Shown here: in pieces, positions 1 through 6,040 of the stretch
Numbering within the stretch: the stretch's first letter is position 1
Layout: each line of letters begins with the position of its first letter
DNA from: JBDSTZ01 sp039927975
GTDB lineage: Bacteria > Pseudomonadota > Gammaproteobacteria > Burkholderiales > Burkholderiaceae_D
Length of the DNA: 7,001 bases
Direction: 5' to 3'
NCBI GenBank assembly: GCA_039927975.1
Contig: JBDSTZ010000297.1
Span: forward strand, 1 to 7,001
Notes under the pieces: generated by a model
Told to the model about the DNA's origin: nothing
The model's database searches: none
The model's input: only the letters and a program-made list of their open reading frames with translations
Translations under genes and position numbers: made by a program

Positions 1-1
1 C

Positions 2-1594
2 GGCGCCGCCACCGGCGCCGCCGGCCACACCGCAGATTTTCTGCGTCTCAAATCGCTCGCCGAACGCGGCGTCGCCAATGCCCAGCACAGCCTGGGCTTC
101 ATGTACGTCAACGGCCAGGGCGTGCCGCAGAACTTCGAGCTGGCGGTGGCCTGGTACCGCATGGCCGCCTCGGCCGGCCTCGAACACGCGCAGTACAACC
201 TGGGCGTGATGTACCAGAAGGGCCAGGGCGTGGCGCAGGACTTCCGCCAGGCCGCCCAATGGTACGAGCGCGCCGCCGAACAAGGCTACGCCGCCGCCCA
301 GTACAACCTGGGCTGGCTGTACGCCAAGGGCGAGGGCGTGCCGCAGGACCCGGCGCGCGCGATGCACTGGTTCAGCCAGGCCGCCGAGCAGGGCGACGCC
401 GGCGCGCAGAACAACCTGGGCATGATGTACGACACCGGCAAGGGCGTGCCGCAGGATTTCAGGCAGGCCATCGTCTGGTACCGCAAGGCCGCCGACCAGG
501 GCTATGCGCGGGCCCAGTTCAACCTCGCTCTGCGCTACGATAACGGCCAGGGCGTCACGCGCGACCCCTTGCAGGCAGTGGCCTGGTTCCGCAAGGCCGC
601 CGGCCAGGGCTACGCGCCGGCCCAGTTCAACCTCGCGCTGCGCTACGACAAGGGGCAGGATCTGCCGGCCGACGCCGCCAAGGCCATCACCTGGTACCGG
701 CGCGCCGCCGAACAGGGCCACGCCAGCTCGCAGTTCAACCTGGCCCTGATCTACGACAGCGGCCACGGCGTGCCGCGCGACGACGCCGAGGCGCTGGCCT
801 GGTACCGCCGCGCCGCCGAGCAGGGCCACGCCGGCGCCCAGGACAACCTCGGCCTGCGCCACGAGCACGGCCAGGGCGTGGCGCGCGACCTGGCGCTGGC
901 GGCGGACTGGTACCGCAAGGCCGCGCTGCAAGGCTTCGCCGGCGCCCAGTACCACCTGGGCCAGCTGCTCGACGCCGGCGCCGGCGAGGACGCGCCAGCC
1001 GATCCGGTCGAGGCCACCGTCTGGTTCCACAAGGCGGCCGAGCAGGGCCACCTGCGCGCCCAGTTCGACCTCGGCCTGCGCTACCAGGGCGGCATCGGCG
1101 CCGCGCGCGACGATCGCCTGGCGCTGGCGTGGTTCCGCCGCGCCGCCGACCAGGGCTACGCCGCCGCCCAGTACATGCTCGGCGTGCTGCACGACCAGGA
1201 CGACGGCCCCTGCCAGGACAGCGCCCAGGCCACCGCCTGGTACCGCAAGGCGGCCGAGCAGGGCCACGCGCGCGCCCAGTTCGCGCTCGGCGTGCGCCAC
1301 GACAGCGGCCACGGCGTGCCGCGCGATTACGCCGCCGCCCACCGCTGGTACCTGTGCGCCGCCCAGCAGGGCCACGCGCGCGCCCAGTTCAATCTCGGCC
1401 TCATGCACGCCAGCGGCCAGGGCGCCGCGCGCGACCTGGTGCAGGCCCACGGCTGGCTGTCCATGGCCGAGCAGGGCGGGGTGGCGGCCGCCGCCAAATA
1501 TCGCAAGCTCACCGCCGAGCGGATGGACCCGAACCAGCGCCTGGCGCTCGCGCATCTCGAAGCCGATAACGGCGGCCAGGGTCGTCCAGCGTAA
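2..1594 (+). CDS. Sel1-repeat (TPR-like) protein, 5' end outside the window
   Basis: The frame is open from base 2 and ends at TAA 1592-1594. The ATG at 101 lies inside the first visible Sel1 repeat, so it is not the true start. From about base 59 the protein consists of 13 consecutive Sel1 units of about 36 residues with the pattern AEQGxAxAQxNLGxxYxxGxGVxxDxxxAxxWYRKA. A short tail of about 40 residues without clear repeats follows. Sel1 repeats form alpha-helical solenoids that generally act as protein-protein interaction scaffolds, often in signalling, envelope or secretion contexts. Nothing here identifies the partner. A signal peptide or N-terminal domain would lie outside the window. 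Repeat 9 is degenerate and two residues longer (around 935-1048), and repeat 11 has lost the usual GxGV turn. The next gene starts 126 bp downstream behind its own regulatory site, so it is probably a separate transcription unit. The family is certain; the function is unknown. Confidence 0.92.
   Translation, partial: GAATGAAGHTADFLRLKSLAERGVANAQHSLGFMYVNGQGVPQNFELAVAWYRMAASAGLEHAQYNLGVMYQKGQGVAQDFRQAAQWYERAAEQGYAAAQYNLGWLYAKGEGVPQDPARAMHWFSQAAEQGDAGAQNNLGMMYDTGKGVPQDFRQAIVWYRKAADQGYARAQFNLALRYDNGQGVTRDPLQAVAWFRKAAGQGYAPAQFNLALRYDKGQDLPADAAKAITWYRRAAEQGHASSQFNLALIYDSGHGVPRDDAEALAWYRRAAEQGHAGAQDNLGLRHEHGQGVARDLALAADWYRKAALQGFAGAQYHLGQLLDAGAGEDAPADPVEATVWFHKAAEQGHLRAQFDLGLRYQGGIGAARDDRLALAWFRRAADQGYAAAQYMLGVLHDQDDGPCQDSAQATAWYRKAAEQGHARAQFALGVRHDSGHGVPRDYAAAHRWYLCAAQQGHARAQFNLGLMHASGQGAARDLVQAHGWLSMAEQGGVAAAAKYRKLTAERMDPNQRLALAHLEADNGGQGRPA
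59..1468 (+). repeat. Thirteen tandem 108-bp Sel1-coding repeats
   Basis: Imperfect tandem repetition with a 108-bp period (36 codons). Recurrent blocks encode AEQGHAxAQFNL and WYRKAAEQG. Twelve units are 36 codons and one (unit 9) is 38 codons, which accounts exactly for the 1410-bp span. Units 5 and 6 are close to each other at the DNA level (both encode AQFNLALRYD), as are units 12 and 13. This suggests expansion by unequal recombination or slippage, and assemblies may vary in copy number here. Confidence 0.88.
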
Positions 1595-1675
1595 GTGAGC
1601 GCTCGCTGTGTTGGGCCGGCGTGACGCCGCCCGCACGCCAGGCGCCAAACCCGCGCGCGCGCCCCTGGCATGCTT

Positions 1676-1681
1676 TATACT
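1676..1681 (+). promoter_or_regulatory. Candidate -10 element of the repair cassette promoter
   Basis: TATACT matches the sigma70 -10 consensus at five of six positions. It lies 39 bp before the proposed start codon in the only AT-rich patch of the region. Its last four bases fall inside the LexA box at 1678-1697, so LexA binding would block it. The sequence about 17 bp upstream is GC-only and gives no recognisable -35 element. The call therefore rests on the -10 match and the overlap alone. Confidence 0.4.
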
Positions 1682-1697
1682 GTACGCATATACAGTG
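1678..1697 (+). promoter_or_regulatory. LexA (SOS) box upstream of the radical SAM-udgX pair
   Basis: The 20 bases tactgtacgcatatacagtg contain the diagnostic LexA core CTGT-N8-ACAG (1680-1683 and 1692-1695). They closely follow the proteobacterial consensus TACTGTATATATATACAGTA. The site ends 23 bp before the start codon at 1721 and overlaps a -10-like hexamer, which is a normal repressor position. LexA binds such sites as a dimer and releases them after RecA-stimulated self-cleavage during DNA damage. The downstream genes are DNA-repair-type genes, which fits. A second inverted repeat, TACGCA-N7-TGCGTA (1683-1688 and 1696-1701), overlaps the box and shifts the symmetry slightly to the right. 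The box would lie within the coding region if the ATG at 1670 were used, which argues for the start at 1721. Confidence 0.85.
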
Positions 1698-1707
1698 CGT
1701 ATCGTGT

Positions 1708-1714
1708 AAAGGTG
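1708..1714 (+). promoter_or_regulatory. Ribosome binding site that decides the start at 1721
   Basis: The sequence aaaggtg sits six bases before the ATG at 1721 and partly matches the anti-Shine-Dalgarno complement (AAGG core). The upstream in-frame ATG at 1670 has no comparable purine stretch; it is preceded by GC-rich sequence and the tggc of 1667-1670. Confidence 0.55.
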
Positions 1715-1720
1715 TTCAAA

Positions 1721-2950
1721 ATGCTATTGCGGGACAAGCTCGAAATCCTCGCCGACGCCGCCAAGTACGACGCTTCCTGCGCCAGCAGCGGGGCGCCGCG
1801 CCGCAGTTCGGAGGGCAAGGACGGGCTGGGCGCCACCAGCGGCATGGGTATATGCCACAGCTACACGCCGGACGGGCGCTGCGTCTCGCTGCTCAAGATC
1901 CTGCTCACCAACTTCTGCGTGTACGACTGCCAGTACTGCGTCAACCGCCGCAGCTCGGACGTGCCGCGCGCGCGCTTTTCGGTCGACGAGGTGGTCAAGC
2001 TCACGCTCGACTTTTACCTGCGCAACTACATCGACGGCCTGTTCCTCAGTTCCGGCATCATCCAGTCGGCCGACTACACCATGGAACAGCTGGTGCACAT
2101 CGCGCGCCAGCTGCGCGAGGTGCACCAGTTCCGCGGCTACATCCACCTCAAGACCATCCCCGACGCCGACCCGGCCCTGATCGCCGCCGCCGGCCGCTAT
2201 GCCGACCGCCTGAGCGTCAACATCGAACTGCCGACCGCCGACAGCGTGGCGCGCCTGGCGCCGGAAAAAAACGTCCACACCATCAAGCTGGCGATGGGCG
2301 CGATCCGCCGCAAGCTCGACGAACGCGCCGAGGAGGCGAAGGCGCCGCGCTTCGCCCCGGCCGGCCAGAGCACCCAGATGATCGTCGGCGCCGACGCCAG
2401 CGACGACCAGACCATCCTGGCCACCGCCGAAACCCTGTACGGCAGCTACAAGCTCAAGCGCGTGTACTACTCGGCCTTCAGCCCGATTCCGCACAGCCCG
2501 GCCAGCGTGCCGCTGCAGCCGCCGCCGCTGCGGCGTGAGCACCGCCTCTACCAGGCCGACTTCCTGCTGCGCAGCTACGGTTTCCAGGCCAGCGAACTGT
2601 TGCCGGCGGCCGGCAACCTGGCGCTCGACATCGATCCCAAGCTGGCCTGGGCGCTGGCGCATCGCGAGCACTTTCCGCTCGACCTCAACCTGGCCGAGCC
2701 GCACATGATCGCGCGCGTGCCCGGCATCGGCCTGCGCAACGCCAAGCGACTGGTGGAATTGCGGCGGCTGCGCCAGATCCGCTACGCCGACCTCGGCCGC
2801 CTGCACTGCAGCATGAAGAAGATTGCGCCCTTCATCGTCACCGCCGACTATTCGCCGGCGCGCGCCGACACCTCCTCCCACCTGCTGCGGCGCGCCATGG
2901 CGGAGGCGCCACAGCAGATGAATCTATGGCCGGAACTCAAAGCCGCCTAG
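1721..2950 (+). CDS. Putative DNA modification/repair radical SAM protein
   Basis: The 409-residue product carries the radical SAM motif CVYDCQYC (Cys66, Cys70, Cys73), which binds a [4Fe-4S] cluster used to cleave S-adenosylmethionine. The N-terminus MLLRDKLEILADAAKYDASC and the block GICHSYTPDGRC before the cluster are hallmarks, as I remember them, of the 'putative DNA modification/repair radical SAM protein' family (TIGR03916). Its genes typically neighbour a UDG-family/DUF4130 gene. Around residues 330-350, ARVPGIGLRNAKRLVELRR is a helix-hairpin-helix DNA-binding motif, supporting action on DNA. Extra cysteines Cys20, Cys45 and Cys54 precede the cluster. The start at 1721 is chosen because it has an RBS, gives the usual family N-terminus, and leaves the LexA box outside the gene. 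The in-frame ATG at 1670 would add 17 atypical residues. The stop overlaps the next gene by 25 bp, which implies an operon with translational coupling. The biochemical reaction is not known to me. Family assignment is confident; substrate is unknown. Confidence 0.9.
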   Translation: MLLRDKLEILADAAKYDASCASSGAPRRSSEGKDGLGATSGMGICHSYTPDGRCVSLLKILLTNFCVYDCQYCVNRRSSDVPRARFSVDEVVKLTLDFYLRNYIDGLFLSSGIIQSADYTMEQLVHIARQLREVHQFRGYIHLKTIPDADPALIAAAGRYADRLSVNIELPTADSVARLAPEKNVHTIKLAMGAIRRKLDERAEEAKAPRFAPAGQSTQMIVGADASDDQTILATAETLYGSYKLKRVYYSAFSPIPHSPASVPLQPPPLRREHRLYQADFLLRSYGFQASELLPAAGNLALDIDPKLAWALAHREHFPLDLNLAEPHMIARVPGIGLRNAKRLVELRRLRQIRYADLGRLHCSMKKIAPFIVTADYSPARADTSSHLLRRAMAEAPQQMNLWPELKAA

Positions 2951-4794
2951 GGCCGGAAGGGCCGGCCGCAGAAGCCGCGCCCGCCGCAGCGCGCGGCCAG
3001 CAGCTGCATGCGACACCCTTGGCTGATCCAGCGCCGGCCACACCACCGCTTGCCGCGTCAGCTCTGGCCGAGCCACCGCTGACCGCGCCACCGCTTGCCG
3101 CGCAACCGCTGACCGAGCCAGCGCTGACCGCACCACCTTTGACCGAGCCACCGCTGACCGAGCCACCCCTGCCCGAGCCACCCCTGGCCGCGCCACCGCC
3201 GGTTCGTTCCTTCGACGAATGGCGTGTCGCTGCCAGGCGCCTGCTGGCGTCAGGGGTGGCGCCTGAGAACGTCGTCTGGCGTGGCGCCGACGGCGGCGGC
3301 GACCTGTTGGCGCAAGCGGCGCTTTCGGCAGATGCAAGCGCTTCCGCAGACCAGTCCCTGGACAACGTGGCGCCCCCTTCGATGGACAAGCTGGCGGGCG
3401 CGTTGGCGGGCGCGCCGACCGCGCCTTTCCCAGCCGCGCCGGCGCGCTTGCCGCGCGCAACCCAGGCGTCCATCAGCCCCGGCGAGACGGCCGACCTGTG
3501 GCAGACAAGCCAGGTACCGCACGCGCGCGACACCGCTCCCGGCGAAGCGCCGCGCCTGCCGCGCAAGCTGGTCGACATGCTGCGCACGGCGGCCTGCTGC
3601 CGGATCGCCGACCGCTGGGCCTTCCTGTACCGCGTGGTCTGGCGCTGGTGGCGCGGCGACGCCGCCGTCATGTCCGCCGCCGACGAGGATGGCGCGCGCC
3701 TGCACGCCATGGTCAAGGCCGTCAAGCGCGAGGAGCACGACATGCACGCCTACATCCGCTTTCGCGAGCGTCCCGAGGCGGCCGGGGCGCCACGCTTCGT
3801 CGCCTGGTTCGAGCCGGCGCACGACGTGCTGCCGCAAGTGGCGCGCCATTTCGTCGAGCGCATGGGGCGGGTCAGCTGGATGATCGCCACCCCCGACGCC
3901 AGCGTGCTGTGGGACGGCGCCACCCTGCACAACACCGGCCCGCTGCTGCGCGGCGCGGCCGAGCTGGACGACGCCGGCGAGGCGCTGTGGCTCACCTACT
4001 ACCGCAGCATCTTCAATCCCGCGCGCGTCAACGAGGGCCTGCTGCAAAGCCATATCCCCTCGCGTTTCTGGCAGCATCTGCCGGAAGGGGCGGTGGTGCC
4101 GGCGATGATCAGCGAAGCCCACTCCGGCGCGCGCCGCAGCGGCCAGGCCGAGGCGGTCGGACGGCGCTCCGGCAGCACCATCCCGATCGCGCCCGAGCAA
4201 GCCCAGCCCCGGCGCGACAGTCCCTCGACCCTCGACCAGTGCCGCCGCTGCGAGCTGTGGCAGCACGCCACCCAGGCCGTCGGCGGCGCCGGGCCGCGCG
4301 ACGCCCGCATCATGCTGGTCGGCGAGCAGCCCGGCGACCAGGAGGACCTGGCCGGCGCGCCCTTCGTCGGGCCGGCCGGCAAGCTGCTCGACCAGGTGTG
4401 CGAACAGGCCGGCCTGGACCGGCGCGCGATCTACCTGACCAACGCCGTCAAGCACTTCAAATGGGAGCCGCGCGGCAAGCGCCGCCTGCACAAGACCCCG
4501 GCCCAGCGCGAAGTCGAGGCTTGCGGCTTCTGGCTCGACCAGGAAGTGGCGCAGGTGGGGCCGGCGGTGATCGTCGCACTCGGCAGTACGGCGCTCAAGG
4601 CGGTGCTCGGCAACCCGCACGCGACGCTCAAGGACACGCTGGGCCGGCCGATCGAACATGGCGGGCGCTGGGTGGTGACGGTCTACCACCCATCCTACGT
4701 GCTGCGGGTGCCGGACGCCGCCCTCAAGCAGCAAGCCTTCGACGTCATGGTCGACGGCTTGAAGCTGGCGCGTCAACTCGGCGGGGGAGCTTGA
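2926..4794 (+). CDS. udgX: DUF4130-UdgX fusion, uracil-DNA binding/glycosylase family protein
   Basis: A 622-residue protein with distinct parts. Residues 39-88 are a proline-rich pentapeptide repeat. From residue 96 (FDEWRVAARRLL) to about 395 lies a DUF4130/'probable DNA metabolism' domain, seen in the blocks HDMHAYIRFRE, RFVAWFEP and YYRSIFNPARVN. Residues about 430-618 form a UdgX-type uracil-DNA glycosylase domain. It shows CRRC (Cys439, Cys442), the motif GEQPGDQED (from residue 466), TNAVKHF (His510), the loop KRRLHKTP (His522), Cys533, and the HPSYVLR motif (from His588). In mycobacterial UdgX the equivalent loop histidine forms a covalent bond with DNA after uracil excision, so this protein should bind uracil-DNA irreversibly; that is inferred from the retained motif. 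The ATG at 2926 is the only ATG before the conserved domain and overlaps the radical SAM gene by 25 bp. GGAGG at 2902-2906 is too far upstream to be a normal RBS, so coupling is likely. The residue 130-210 linker is also long and low-complexity. Confidence 0.92.
   Translation: MAGTQSRLGPEGPAAEAAPAAARGQQLHATPLADPAPATPPLAASALAEPPLTAPPLAAQPLTEPALTAPPLTEPPLTEPPLPEPPLAAPPPVRSFDEWRVAARRLLASGVAPENVVWRGADGGGDLLAQAALSADASASADQSLDNVAPPSMDKLAGALAGAPTAPFPAAPARLPRATQASISPGETADLWQTSQVPHARDTAPGEAPRLPRKLVDMLRTAACCRIADRWAFLYRVVWRWWRGDAAVMSAADEDGARLHAMVKAVKREEHDMHAYIRFRERPEAAGAPRFVAWFEPAHDVLPQVARHFVERMGRVSWMIATPDASVLWDGATLHNTGPLLRGAAELDDAGEALWLTYYRSIFNPARVNEGLLQSHIPSRFWQHLPEGAVVPAMISEAHSGARRSGQAEAVGRRSGSTIPIAPEQAQPRRDSPSTLDQCRRCELWQHATQAVGGAGPRDARIMLVGEQPGDQEDLAGAPFVGPAGKLLDQVCEQAGLDRRAIYLTNAVKHFKWEPRGKRRLHKTPAQREVEACGFWLDQEVAQVGPAVIVALGSTALKAVLGNPHATLKDTLGRPIEHGGRWVVTVYHPSYVLRVPDAALKQQAFDVMVDGLKLARQLGGGA
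3040..3189 (+). repeat. 15-bp minisatellite encoding a proline-rich pentapeptide array
   Basis: Ten tandem 15-bp units, typically gagccaccgctgacc, run in frame within udgX. They encode the pentapeptide pattern [EAT]-P-P-L-[TA] at residues 39-88; a partial eleventh unit follows at 3190-3201. Units 6 to 10 keep CTG or TTG at the fourth codon and differ by one to three bases, which points to slippage expansion. The conserved family N-terminus (FDEWRVAARR) begins only after the array. The array is therefore an added extension and is not part of the fold. Confidence 0.85.
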
Positions 4795-4849
4795 CATGGC
4801 GCCCGCGCGGCCAGGCCGGGTTAGCGCGGATGGAATTCGCGCCGCCCGC

Positions 4850-4871
4850 GCGCACTGCGGTGCGTGTGCGC
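4850..4871. other. Short inverted repeat between convergent genes
   Basis: GCGCAC at 4850-4855 pairs perfectly with GTGCGC at 4866-4871 around a 10-base loop. It lies in the 97-bp gap between the convergent udgX and solute-binding genes, where a bidirectional terminator would be expected. Neither side carries a T-run, so it could equally be chance in GC-rich sequence. No other structure was seen in this gap. Confidence 0.2.
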
Positions 4872-4891
4872 CAGCGTCACGGGCGCCGGCC

Positions 4892-5875
4892 TTAGGGACA
4901 CGGCGGCAAGGCCGCGACAGCGCCGGCCGACCCGTGCGCGGCGCCCGGCTTGCGGCATGGCGCGGCGCTCGGCAGCGGACGGATCAGGCGTTTGGGGATC
5001 GACGGGTTCGACATGGTAAACAGGCGGGTCGTCTCCGTGCTGCTGGCCTGGATCTCGTCTTTGAACGAGCGCAACAGCAGCGCGTCGAGCGAGCCATCCT
5101 TGTCGGCGATGGTCAGGCCGCGCCTGAGGCGGGCGGCAAGTTCCGGTTCCTTGGGACTGACGTAAAAAATCGCCGGCAAGGGATACTTGATCAGGATGCC
5201 CGGCGCCACGGTGAGCTGGCGCGCGTATTCCGGGTACTGGGCCAGCGCCGACGACACTTCGGTAATGCTCATCGGCAGATAGTCGATGCGCTTGTTGGCC
5301 AGCATCGGGATCAGCGATTTGAGGTTGCCGCTGTCGTCGACCCGGTAACCGTTACGCTTGTACATCGGCACCTCGACCCAGTTGCGGCCCTGGCCGGCCA
5401 CCAGTTTCTTGAGCTGGTCGGCGCTGGTGATGGCCTTGAAACGCGGCAGGTCTTCGCGCCGGATGATCAGGCTGCGATAGCCAAGCAGCCCGCTCATGAT
5501 GGGAATGTCGATGGCGATGTTGCGGTCGAGTGGGTTTTCCTTGTCGAGTTCGCGCCACGGACCGACGTGCACATTGACGCGCCGGCCTTCGGCCACCTCG
5601 CTCCTGACCCGGAAGGTGCTGAGGCTTTCGACCACCCGCACGATCCGGTAGGGACCGTACTCGGCGCGCGTCTTGTCGAGCGCCAGTTCGAGCACCTTGG
5701 CCTGGTAATCGTCGCGCCTGGGGGTGCGGCCCCAATCCCAGTAACGGTATTCCATCACCGCGTCGGCGGCCAGGACATTGCCTGCGACGAGCAGCAGCAG
5801 GACAAGCAATCGCTTGGCGCTGGAGATCGACAACGGTGGCGGGAAGGTAAACACGCTAAAAGTATCGCAGTTCAT
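4892..5875 (-). CDS. Periplasmic solute-binding-like protein (type 2 transporter substrate-binding fold)
   Basis: The 327-residue product begins with a signal peptide. A basic-hydrophobic segment, KRLLVLLLLVAGNVLA, ends at about residue 36, followed by a signal peptidase I-like site (VLA|ADA). The mature part reads like orphan amino-acid-type extracellular solute-binding proteins (SBP_bac_3-like). It begins YRYWDWG, has a central alternation typical of a bilobed periplasmic binding protein (IMSGLLGYRSLIIRREDL), and later PAIFYVSPKEPELAARLRRGL. No permease or ATPase gene is adjacent, so it may not work in an ABC transporter; related orphans can act as sensory or enzymatic proteins. The ATG at 5873-5875 is chosen over the longer ATG at 5935, whose extra residues are not signal-like. 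A TTG at residue 15 would give an even more typical signal peptide. No strong RBS is visible at either. The last 35 or so residues are a Pro/Ala-rich tail (from NPSIPKRL) not usual for the fold. Confidence 0.75.
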   Translation of the reverse strand: MNCDTFSVFTFPPPLSISSAKRLLVLLLLVAGNVLAADAVMEYRYWDWGRTPRRDDYQAKVLELALDKTRAEYGPYRIVRVVESLSTFRVRSEVAEGRRVNVHVGPWRELDKENPLDRNIAIDIPIMSGLLGYRSLIIRREDLPRFKAITSADQLKKLVAGQGRNWVEVPMYKRNGYRVDDSGNLKSLIPMLANKRIDYLPMSITEVSSALAQYPEYARQLTVAPGILIKYPLPAIFYVSPKEPELAARLRRGLTIADKDGSLDALLLRSFKDEIQASSTETTRLFTMSNPSIPKRLIRPLPSAAPCRKPGAAHGSAGAVAALPPCP

Positions 5876-5938
5876 CAAGGTTACGGCAACTGCTTCCTTG
5901 CACGGCCGTTGGCGCCGGGCGAATGGGCCCCGCATGCC

Positions 5939-5965
5939 GGCGGCAAGGCCGGTGCGCTTGCCGCC
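5939..5965. other. Perfect 9-bp stem-loop upstream of the solute-binding gene
   Basis: GGCGGCAAG (5939-5947) and CTTGCCGCC (5957-5965) form a perfect 9-bp stem with a 9-base loop. It lies in the 165-bp gap between the SCO gene and the solute-binding gene, both on the minus strand. It could terminate transcription from the SCO gene or sit in the leader of the solute-binding mRNA. There is no T-run on either side, so a standard intrinsic terminator is not supported. An 11-base direct repeat, cggtgcgcttg, occurs at 5950-5960 (overlapping this hairpin) and 5989-5999. The remaining gap shows nothing recognisable. Confidence 0.4.
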
Positions 5966-6040
5966 CTTCAGGCGCGCGCCGGCCAGCGCGGTGCGCTTGA
6001 CGGTTCCAGCGCCGGCTGTGACCGCCGCGCCGGCTTTTCC

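Noticed and set aside
59..1468. Regular repetition resembling a repeat array
   Set aside because: The 108-bp period equals 36 codons of the Sel1 repeat and has no spacer structure, so it is not CRISPR or another non-coding array.
1617..1629. Small hairpin CGGCG-TGA-CGCCG after the Sel1 gene as a terminator
   Set aside because: The stem is only 5 bp, the loop 3 bases and there is no T-run; such stems are common by chance in GC-rich DNA.
1670..1720. Upstream in-frame ATG for the radical SAM gene
   Set aside because: It would place the LexA box inside the coding sequence, has no RBS, and adds 17 residues not seen at the usual family N-terminus.
1724..2881. 385-codon minus-strand open frame antisense to the radical SAM gene
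   Set aside because: Val/Gly/Gln/Ala-rich shadow translation with no family resemblance; the plus strand carries clear motifs.
2924..3460. Minus-strand ORF with VARSAVARS-type pentapeptide repeats
   Set aside because: It is the antisense reading of the 15-bp array inside udgX; the repetition follows from the DNA repeat.
3250..4797. 515-codon minus-strand open frame antisense to udgX
   Set aside because: Shadow of the udgX coding sequence with composition driven by its third-position G/C; no recognisable motif.
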